NCBI GenBank assembly: GCA_023423495.1
Contig: JAFAFM010000331.1
Span: forward strand, 1-5,159
Source of the DNA: Armatimonadota bacterium
Lineage (GTDB): Bacteria; Armatimonadota; Fimbriimonadia; Fimbriimonadales; Fimbriimonadaceae
DNA: 5,159 nt
Reading direction: 5' to 3'
The notes beneath the pieces are model-generated. The model did not search any database. It was not told where the DNA came from and saw only the letters and a program-made list of their open reading frames with translations. Every line of letters starts with the position of its first letter. Position 1 is the stretch's first letter. A program made the position numbers and the translations under genes. This document shows, in pieces, positions 1-5,159 of this stretch.

Positions 1-2
1 AT

Positions 3-1364
3 CATCAGCTATACAGGGTGGACCTAAACGGGCAAGCTTGGCAGCTGCCCGGCCTGCCGAAGGGTGAGAAGGGTACGCCTCGCTGGTCACCGGATGGCAA
101 AACAATCGCCTATACCGGCGACGTCGATGAAAATGATCCATGGGGCACCCGCAACACCAAGGTCTATATCGTTCCCGCCGAGGGTGGTGAGCCAACCTGC
201 CTAACGGACAAGACGGATTACGACGTCGCCGTGGCCACGCTAAGTGACACCAGAGACGCCTCCTACGATGCCGTGTTGGAATGGCTGCCAGATGGAAAGT
301 CGCTCTACGTTCAGGTCGGTTACCACGGTGAGAGTCAACTCGGCAAGGTGTCGGTTGATGGCGGATGCGAGCTTGTGACCGAGGGTCGGCAAAGCCTAGC
401 CATCGGCAATCACGCGGTCAAAGGACAGCGAGTGGCGGCAACCTACGGTCACGCGACCAAGATGGCCGAAATAGCTGTAATCGAGCCTGAGCTGGCCACT
501 GGGCGCATGAATCCTCGGGTTCTGACCGACTTCAATGGCTCCTTCCACGACGAGGTCAAGCTAAGTGAGCCTGAAGAGTTTTGGCTTGAATCCACCCCGA
601 ACAAGGATGGAACCGAAGGCAGGCTTCACGGTTGGGTTATCAAGCCGGTCGATTACCTGGAGCCAAAGCGATATCCAGCCGTCCTGGAGATTCACGGCGG
701 TCCCCACACCCAATACGGATGGGCGCTGTTTCACGAGTTTCAAGTTCTCGCGGCAGCGGGCTACGTCGTCGTTTACACTAACCCGCGCGGCTCCAAGGGA
801 TACGGTGAGCAATATTGCGCCGAGATTCGAGGTGATTGGGGTCACAAAGACTGGGAAGACATCCAAACGGTCACCCGGTGGATGCAGCATCAGCCTTACA
901 TCCACCCGGGACAAATGGGAGTTACTGGTGGAAGCTATGGCGGCTACATGACGAACTGGGTCATCGGCCATACCAATGAATTCAAGGCCGCGATTACCGA
1001 TCGTTGTGTCTCGAATATGATTTCGATGGCCGGGAGCAGCGACTTTCCCTTCAATAAAGATGGGTACTTCAAGGGCGTCGCTTGGGGCGGTTACGATCAA
1101 ATCAAGGAGCTTTGGGAGCAATCTCCGCTGGCTTACTTTGAGAATGTCGAAACGCCGACTTTGGTCATCCACTCCGTGGGGGACTTGCGTTGCAACATCG
1201 AACAAGGAGAGCAGGTGTTTACCGCGCTCCAGCAACGAGGGATTGAATCCCGGTTCGTCCGTTATCCAGTTTCGACATCCCACGGAATGTCGCGTGGCGG
1301 GCCGCCGGACCTGCGCCTCCACCGCCTTGGTGAAATCCTAAGCTGGTGGAAGCGACACCTCTAA
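3..1364 (+). CDS. S9 family serine peptidase (acylaminoacyl-peptidase / prolyl oligopeptidase type), 5'-truncated
   Basis: The reading frame is open to the left edge, so the GTG at position 18 is probably internal and the real start lies outside the window. Residues here are numbered from that GTG. Residues 1 to about 190 look like the last blades of a beta-propeller, with WSPDG and WLPDG repeats. Residues about 205-448 form the alpha/beta-hydrolase domain. It shows an HGGPHTQYG oxyanion-type motif (226-234), NPRGSKGYG (255-263) and the nucleophile elbow GGSYGGY with Ser306. Asp389 lies in HSVGDLR and His422 in SHGMSRGG, completing the catalytic triad. The C-terminal pattern SRGGPPDLRLHRL is typical of the S9C acylaminoacyl-peptidase branch, whose members are usually about 650-700 residues, so roughly 200-250 residues are missing. 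The family removes residues or short peptides from the N-terminus of blocked or small peptides. DLRCN replaces what I recall as a usual DLRCP or DxRVP, a minor oddity. Secretion cannot be judged without the N-terminus. It converges on the GH130 gene with an 8-bp gap. Confidence 0.93.
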   Translation, partial: HQLYRVDLNGQAWQLPGLPKGEKGTPRWSPDGKTIAYTGDVDENDPWGTRNTKVYIVPAEGGEPTCLTDKTDYDVAVATLSDTRDASYDAVLEWLPDGKSLYVQVGYHGESQLGKVSVDGGCELVTEGRQSLAIGNHAVKGQRVAATYGHATKMAEIAVIEPELATGRMNPRVLTDFNGSFHDEVKLSEPEEFWLESTPNKDGTEGRLHGWVIKPVDYLEPKRYPAVLEIHGGPHTQYGWALFHEFQVLAAAGYVVVYTNPRGSKGYGEQYCAEIRGDWGHKDWEDIQTVTRWMQHQPYIHPGQMGVTGGSYGGYMTNWVIGHTNEFKAAITDRCVSNMISMAGSSDFPFNKDGYFKGVAWGGYDQIKELWEQSPLAYFENVETPTLVIHSVGDLRCNIEQGEQVFTALQQRGIESRFVRYPVSTSHGMSRGGPPDLRLHRLGEILSWWKRHL

Positions 1365-1372
1365 GTTCGGAA

Positions 1373-2395
1373 CTAGAACGTCGTTGCGAATTGCTGTTTT
1401 TCTGCTTCGCAGGCGGCCGTTCCGACCATGCTGGTTCCGTGGATGTTTAGCCAATCTAGCATCTCCCGGATGCTGGCCACGGCCAAACAAATACAACTGT
1501 CGGCGGCTCCATAGTAGAGCCGCAGCGTGTCCTCGTCATTCGCGACGGTAACGCCACACGGGAAGACAACATTGGGTACGTCCCCTTCACGCTCATACAG
1601 TGTGTCAGGAGCCATGAACCATGGTTGTCCACGGCGCAAACACACTTCCGGATTCTCTAAGTCGAACAACGCCAAGCCTAAGCGATAGAGGCTTCCAGAC
1701 GCGTGTCGACGAACGCCGTGATAAATCACTAGCCATCCTTCCTTGGTCTCGATCGGAGGCGTGTTCAGTCCAATTTTATTGGCATCCCACCATGCTCCGC
1801 GACGCGCAGGCAGAAGTAACCGGTGGCCTCCCCAGTTATTGAGATCCGGCGAGTAGGAAATCCACATATTTGCCGAGGTGTCGCTCATGGGCCGGTGGAT
1901 CAAGACATATTGATCGTCGAACTTTTTCGGAAAAAGCGCGGCGTCTTTGTCGTCTGGCTGCATAGCAAAGCAAATTCGCTCGAAAGTCTTGAAGTCGGTC
2001 GTTTTGGCCAAGCTGACGCCCGGACCATCTTTGGTGAATGCGGTGTAAGCGATCACGTACGCCTTGAGGTCATCGAGGTAGGTGATCCGCGGATCCTCCA
2101 AGCCCCATAATTCTTCGGGATAGTTATCAGGATCAGCCTCGAACGTGGGCTTGTCGTCGATTTTCCATCCGTCCACTCCATTATCGGGCCGCGCCACCGT
2201 GAGGTGGCTGATCCCACGCCGCACTTCGCAGCGGCAGAGAAGCAGCGTCGTTCCATCCTGGAGCCGAGTAGCTCCCGGATTAAACACCGAGTGGACCGGG
2301 TAAGGCCATTCAAGCGCCGTCAGAATTGGGTTTGCGTCGTGTCTTCGAAATAGGTCTGCGAATGCTCCGTTTCTTTCTAAATGTCTCAAGTTCAC
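1373..2395 (-). CDS. GH130 family beta-mannoside phosphorylase or beta-mannosidase
   Basis: This 340-residue protein has the five-bladed propeller signature of glycoside hydrolase family 130. Visible motifs in order are FNPGA (38-42), WGLEDPR (97-103) with the likely catalytic acid Asp101, KDAALFPKK (150-158), IHRP (166-169), WWDANKIG (202-209), YHG (225-227), NVVFPCG (275-281) and YYGAAD (294-299). Length fits the family. GH130 members act on beta-1,4- or beta-1,2-linked mannosides, either by phosphorolysis giving mannose 1-phosphate or by hydrolysis. Arg168 and His226 sit where phosphate ligands are expected in phosphorylases, which leans towards a phosphorylase, but the subfamily is not settled. 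There is no signal peptide, so it is probably cytosolic. The start is a GTG whose last two bases form part of the TGA stop of the upstream glycosyltransferase gene (GTGA), which implies translational coupling. Only a weak G-rich stretch precedes it. A tail of about 20 residues after the last blade (from about 320) looks unconserved. Confidence 0.9.
   Translation of the reverse strand: MNLRHLERNGAFADLFRRHDANPILTALEWPYPVHSVFNPGATRLQDGTTLLLCRCEVRRGISHLTVARPDNGVDGWKIDDKPTFEADPDNYPEELWGLEDPRITYLDDLKAYVIAYTAFTKDGPGVSLAKTTDFKTFERICFAMQPDDKDAALFPKKFDDQYVLIHRPMSDTSANMWISYSPDLNNWGGHRLLLPARRGAWWDANKIGLNTPPIETKEGWLVIYHGVRRHASGSLYRLGLALFDLENPEVCLRRGQPWFMAPDTLYEREGDVPNVVFPCGVTVANDEDTLRLYYGAADSCICLAVASIREMLDWLNIHGTSMVGTAACEAEKQQFATTF
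2392..2395 (-). other. 4-nt stop/start overlap (GTGA) coupling GT4 fusion and GH130 genes
   Basis: On the minus strand the sequence reads AAT AAG TGA for the end of the glycosyltransferase frame, while GTG AAC TTG opens the GH130 frame. The two share GTGA. Such overlaps are known to favour termination-reinitiation, which would keep the two proteins at linked levels and indicates one transcript. Confidence 0.85.
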
Positions 2396-4671
2396 TTATT
2401 CCCGTACCCCACGATCTTCCAGTTTTCGCTTTGAACGAATTCCAACCACTTTGCTGTTGCTGCGATTGAGGCGATCGTGGACTCAGCCCCCTGGTTTTCG
2501 TTCATACGATCAGGTTGGATGCCGTCGCGGCATCCGCCGGTTCGAATGTCGACGACCGGCTGTCTCAGGTGATTGCGCCCGTAAAACCAGTCGACGGCCC
2601 ATTTCGCTCTTTCCGCCCAAACAGGCGAGTCACTGACACCGGCCGCTTCGACGCTCGCATCGACGACCGCCCAAGCTTCGAGTGGTTGGTGATCGAAGGG
2701 CGCCTTGGCCCGATTTCGGTGCCAAACTTCGTCGCTTCCCACCGGGAAGAATTCGCCATTGACCCCGACCTGCTGTCGGCAAACCCAATCCAACGACTCC
2801 AACCCGATCTGGATCAGCTCCTGGTTTTCCAAAGTCCGTCCCGCTAGGATCATAGCTTGAGAGAGGCGGGCATTGTCATAGGTCAAGTAGCTTTCGAACC
2901 AGGGCCAGTTGGCATGATAGTTCGTCCGATAAAGATCCTTAAGCCGATGGGCTAGCTCTGAAGTGACGTCGCGCGCAAAGCACTCACCTGTAAACGGCGA
3001 TGTGTCCTGGCAAATTCCAATCAGCGCATAAGCCCAAGCGCGCGGACTTGTGAAGCTTGGGATCGAGGAGATTGCGTCCTGCATCACGAGGTGAGCAACC
3101 CGGCGCATTTCGACCGGAAGCGAACTTGCTACCCACTCTCCCAATCCCCAAACCGCTCGGCCGTGAGAATCTTCTGAGCCAGCTTCCTCTAACCACGTTC
3201 GGTCGAAAGCCATGAAGTTTCGGAATCGGTTGCTTTCCGGATTCCAACTATGGTGAGTGAAGGACAGATACACCGTCGAAAGCCGCTCCACCAGATTGGA
3301 CAATCCGAGCTTGGACAACCGCGCACAAGTTAAAAGCGCCCGTGCATTATCGTCGACGCAATAGCCTTCATTTCGATTTGGCATCGGTCCGAGGGCGTGT
3401 TGTATGATGCCGGTGTCATCCGTCATCGTCTGCAGGTGTCGCAAGTCGATCCTAGGTTCCAACCCGATGAAGGCCGGCTGCCCCACTTGATAAATCTTCT
3501 GAAGGTGAGACTTGCTGTCCTGAATAGCTGTCTCGAAGCACTTGATGTACTCCCTACCAACGTTCGGCCAAGCCATCGCCCGCCCGTTCCGGTAAGCGTT
3601 GGTCGCCATCTCGGTTCTTAATTGATCGTCGGCAAGGAGCAGGCCGATAGACTGTGAAAGGGCCTCAGAATCCCGGAATGGAACAAGGACGCCACGGTTG
3701 TCAGAAAGTAATTCCTCTGCATGCCAGTAAGGCGTTGAGACAATCGGCTTTCCGCAGCTATAAGCGTAGGCTAGTGTGCCAGAAGTCACCTGCTGGGGCT
3801 TGAGATACGGAGTCACGTAGATATCCGCCGACTGCAGGTACATCACCAATTCGTCCAGGCTTACGAACCGGTCTTCGAACCGGACATTGTTTTGCAGACC
3901 AAGCTTCTCGACTTGCTTATATAGCTCCTTCCGATACGCGTCTCCCGTCTGCGCGCGAACGTGCGGGTGAGTAGCGCCGAGCACGATGTAGAGAAGGTTC
4001 GGGTTTTGCTCGACCAGGGTCGGCAGCCCCTGGATAACGTACTCGATTCCCTTATCCGGGGACAGCAATCCGAAAGTCAAGAGAACATCGCGGCCCTCCG
4101 CGTCAATCTGCTGTTTAAGTGTGTTGGGATCCTTATAAACGACGTCCGGAGTTCCATGCAGGATCAGGTCCACGCGACCCGGATCGACCTTAGTCTGTTT
4201 CAACAAGATTGAGCGTGCCTTCTCCGTCATCACTATCACGCGCTGAGAAAGCTGCGTGATCTGCTCCAATACTTCAAACTGCTCCTTGGAAGGCTCTTCA
4301 AGCAGAGTGTGGAGCGTGGTGACGAGCGGCATCCGGAGGTTGCTTAACAGCTGTAAAACGTGCGACCCCGCAGGACCGCCGAAGATTCCGTACTCGTGCT
4401 GCAGGCAGACGACGGAGCACTCTTGGAGGTTTAAATAGTCTGCGGCCGCACGGTAGCTGCTGACGCGCTTTTCAGGGATTTGGTACACGACGTCGGCCGG
4501 GTATTCATAGGTGGAACCGGGATCGTTGAGGGCTACAACCGTCGATGGCATGCCCTGTTTGCGGACTGCTTCCGCAAGGTCCGAAGTGAATGTCGCAATC
4601 CCGCATTTCCGAGGTACATGATTTCCGACAAAGCAAGCGCTTTGAAGCGCGCGCGGTGGGTTTCCCGTCAT
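2392..4671 (-). CDS. GT4 mannosyltransferase-like glycosyltransferase fused to an alpha-helical glycosidase-like domain
   Basis: The ATG at 4671 gives 759 residues; it has an AAGGAG site 11 bases upstream and is preferred over an in-frame GTG at 4722. Residues about 10-385 are a GT-B fold GT4 domain: NHVPRKCGIATF loop (18-28), QHEYGIFGG (91-99), TLHT (119-122), LHGTPD (171-176), the nucleotide-sugar side FGLLSPDKGIEYV (200-212), and TSGTLAYAYSCGKPIVSTPYWHAEELL (two stretches, 296-309 and 310-322). This resembles the mannosyltransferase-like GT4 group. By hand alignment the classical E-x7-E pair is replaced by Gln294 and Tyr302. Residues about 395-745 form a second, all-helical domain with conserved-looking acidic and aromatic motifs: GYCVDDNARALL (436-447), EDSHGRAVWGLG (500-511), WPWFESYLTYDNAR (589-602), FDHQPLEAW (659-667) and NENQGAEST (724-732). 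This suggests an (alpha/alpha)6-type barrel, as in many glycosidases and epimerases. No signal peptide or membrane segment is seen. The donor is probably GDP-mannose or another nucleotide sugar, inferred from fold and the GH130 neighbour. The activity of the second domain is unknown. Confidence 0.88.
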   Translation of the reverse strand: MTGNPPRALQSACFVGNHVPRKCGIATFTSDLAEAVRKQGMPSTVVALNDPGSTYEYPADVVYQIPEKRVSSYRAAADYLNLQECSVVCLQHEYGIFGGPAGSHVLQLLSNLRMPLVTTLHTLLEEPSKEQFEVLEQITQLSQRVIVMTEKARSILLKQTKVDPGRVDLILHGTPDVVYKDPNTLKQQIDAEGRDVLLTFGLLSPDKGIEYVIQGLPTLVEQNPNLLYIVLGATHPHVRAQTGDAYRKELYKQVEKLGLQNNVRFEDRFVSLDELVMYLQSADIYVTPYLKPQQVTSGTLAYAYSCGKPIVSTPYWHAEELLSDNRGVLVPFRDSEALSQSIGLLLADDQLRTEMATNAYRNGRAMAWPNVGREYIKCFETAIQDSKSHLQKIYQVGQPAFIGLEPRIDLRHLQTMTDDTGIIQHALGPMPNRNEGYCVDDNARALLTCARLSKLGLSNLVERLSTVYLSFTHHSWNPESNRFRNFMAFDRTWLEEAGSEDSHGRAVWGLGEWVASSLPVEMRRVAHLVMQDAISSIPSFTSPRAWAYALIGICQDTSPFTGECFARDVTSELAHRLKDLYRTNYHANWPWFESYLTYDNARLSQAMILAGRTLENQELIQIGLESLDWVCRQQVGVNGEFFPVGSDEVWHRNRAKAPFDHQPLEAWAVVDASVEAAGVSDSPVWAERAKWAVDWFYGRNHLRQPVVDIRTGGCRDGIQPDRMNENQGAESTIASIAATAKWLEFVQSENWKIVGYGNK

Positions 4672-4682
4672 ATTTACTTGGA

Positions 4683-4688
4683 CTCCTT
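4683..4688 (-). promoter_or_regulatory. Ribosome binding site AAGGAG for the GT4 fusion gene
   Basis: On the minus strand AAGGAG lies 11 bases before the ATG at 4671. It is the only strong Shine-Dalgarno match in the intergenic region and decides the start. The alternative GTG at 4722 has only AGGA at 4-base spacing, and its extra 17 residues show no family similarity. Confidence 0.75.
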
Positions 4689-4717
4689 GTTTTGAAATTT
4701 GGGCGAAGCGACTAGAA

Positions 4718-4736
4718 GTCACGCTATCCTAGTGAC
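4718..4736. repeat. Short inverted repeat GTCAC-N9-GTGAC, possible operator
   Basis: GTCAC at 4718-4722 is mirrored by GTGAC at 4732-4736. A second overlapping pair is ACTAG at 4711-4715 and CTAGT at 4729-4733. The right arms end one base before the plus-strand ATG, a place where a bound repressor or an RNA structure could affect the metalloprotease gene. Five-base arms occur easily by chance, so this is only a candidate. Confidence 0.25.
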
Positions 4737-4737
4737 C

Positions 4738-5159
4738 ATGTCGCCCATTCTGTTGGCGTTGATGATGCCGGCCGACCTGCCGTCGGTCGCCGATGCGCTT
4801 AAAGGTTTAAACAAGCGCGAGGGGTTAATCGAGAACTACATAGACGCTGCCCAAGGCCGGGTTCTCGTCAAACTGGGAAAGCCCAAGGATGATTCCGGGC
4901 TGGTAGGAGAGTACCTCTATTGCGAGTCGCTGAGCGTTGGCCTTGGGGCAAACGACATAGGTCTGGACCGCGGTGAAGACGGTGAAACGTACATCGTCAA
5001 GTTCCGCGTTCGAGGCGAGAAGCTTGTGGTGGAAGCCAATAATACGGGCTATAAGGCTCTTTCCACCAATCAGGACGAGCAGGTAGCGACCGAGCGCTCG
5101 TTCCCAACCAGCGTTCTCTGGAGCGGAAAGCTCGAAGGTCGCGACCCGGATGGAACGAC
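4738..5159 (+). CDS. DUF5117/DUF5118-type zinc-dependent metalloprotease, N-terminal part (3'-truncated)
   Basis: The frame is open from an ATG at 4738 to the right edge: 140 codons plus two bases, with no stop. After a short hydrophobic start (MSPILLALMMPA) comes a stretch that matches my memory of the N-terminal region of large bacterial DUF5117 metalloproteases. It shows a GLIENYIDAAQGRVLVKL-like segment (29-46), GEYLYCESLSVGLGANDIGLDRG (two parts, 57-68 and 69-79), YIVKFRVRGEKLVVEAN (85-101), and YKALSTN followed by SFPTSVLW (105-128). Full-length members are usually about 750-900 residues and carry an HExxH zinc site further on, which lies outside the window, so peptidase activity is inferred from family only. 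The predicted signal peptide is short and lacks a basic N-terminus. In-frame GTG (4732) and TTG (4699) codons could extend it, but none of the starts has a clear Shine-Dalgarno site. It is divergent from the GT4/GH130 unit. Confidence 0.72.
   Translation, partial: MSPILLALMMPADLPSVADALKGLNKREGLIENYIDAAQGRVLVKLGKPKDDSGLVGEYLYCESLSVGLGANDIGLDRGEDGETYIVKFRVRGEKLVVEANNTGYKALSTNQDEQVATERSFPTSVLWSGKLEGRDPDGT

Larger units (their letters stand above)
4672..4737. promoter_or_regulatory. Divergent intergenic region between GT4/GH130 unit and metalloprotease gene
   Basis: These 66 bases separate the preferred minus-strand ATG (4671) from the plus-strand ATG (4738), so promoters for both directions must lie here or extend into the coding ends. 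The centre is locally AT-rich (about 4687-4700). No convincing -35/-10 pair was found by eye in either direction. The region contains a small inverted repeat next to the plus-strand start. Shared regulation is possible but not shown. Confidence 0.6.

Noticed and set aside
565..951. Plus-strand open frame of 128 codons in another frame of the peptidase gene
   Set aside because: It is a shadow of the real frame, with no domain-like pattern and no ribosome site supporting it.
561..1322. Long antisense open frame (253 codons) opposite the S9 peptidase gene
   Set aside because: It lies fully within a gene with clear catalytic motifs, its translation is low in recognisable motifs, and it mirrors codon bias of the sense gene.
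1385..1411. Possible hairpin TGCGAA / TTCGCA near the convergent gene ends
   Set aside because: A 6-bp stem with a 15-base loop, no T-tract on the right side, and placed inside the GH130 coding end; too weak for a terminator.
1823..2110. Plus-strand open frame opposite the GH130 gene
   Set aside because: It covers the catalytic core of GH130 in antisense and has no motif of its own.
2515..2847. Plus-strand open frame of 110 codons opposite the C-terminal domain of the glycosyltransferase fusion
   Set aside because: It is antisense to the patterned barrel domain, and its translation is arginine/proline-rich without family features.
4692..4718. Possible sigma70-like promoter TTGAAA ... TAGAAG for the metalloprotease gene
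   Set aside because: The spacing is only 15 bases and the -10 matches 4 of 6 positions; not enough to call without mapping data.

Overview
The window is a compact bacterial stretch of moderately GC-rich DNA (mid-50s percent by eye, not computed). It holds four protein genes and almost no non-coding space. Nothing in it is a clear taxonomic marker. A large S9C-type peptidase, a DUF5117-type metalloprotease and a GT4/GH130 pair, together with one start lacking a Shine-Dalgarno site, would fit a free-living heterotroph such as an Armatimonadota or Planctomycetota-like bacterium. That is a weak inference.

Layout. (1) Positions 3-1364, plus strand: the C-terminal two thirds of an S9-family serine peptidase (acylaminoacyl-peptidase type), cut by the left window edge, with an intact Ser-Asp-His triad. 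(2) After an 8-bp gap, convergent to it, a minus-strand two-gene unit is read from about 4671 down to 1373. The first gene is a 759-residue fusion of a GT4 glycosyltransferase and an alpha-helical, glycosidase-like C-terminal domain. The second is a GH130 beta-mannoside phosphorylase/hydrolase that starts inside the stop codon of the first (GTGA overlap). (3) A 66-bp divergent intergenic region, 4672-4737, carries a good ribosome binding site for the minus-strand unit and a small inverted repeat. (4) From 4738 to the right edge, plus strand, is the N-terminal 140 codons of a predicted DUF5117/DUF5118-type zinc metalloprotease, which lacks a stop codon in the window.

How the genes work together. 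The central pair is the most interesting part. A mannosyltransferase-like GT4, fused to a predicted (alpha/alpha) barrel of unknown activity, is translationally coupled to a GH130 enzyme, a family known to phosphorolyse or hydrolyse beta-mannosides. Both proteins appear cytosolic, since neither has a signal peptide or membrane segment. The simplest reading is a small intracellular module that makes and turns over a mannose-containing oligosaccharide or polymer. Substrate and linkage cannot be read from sequence. The two flanking peptidases are probably unrelated to this module. No RNA genes, CRISPR arrays, insertion sequences or strong terminators were seen.
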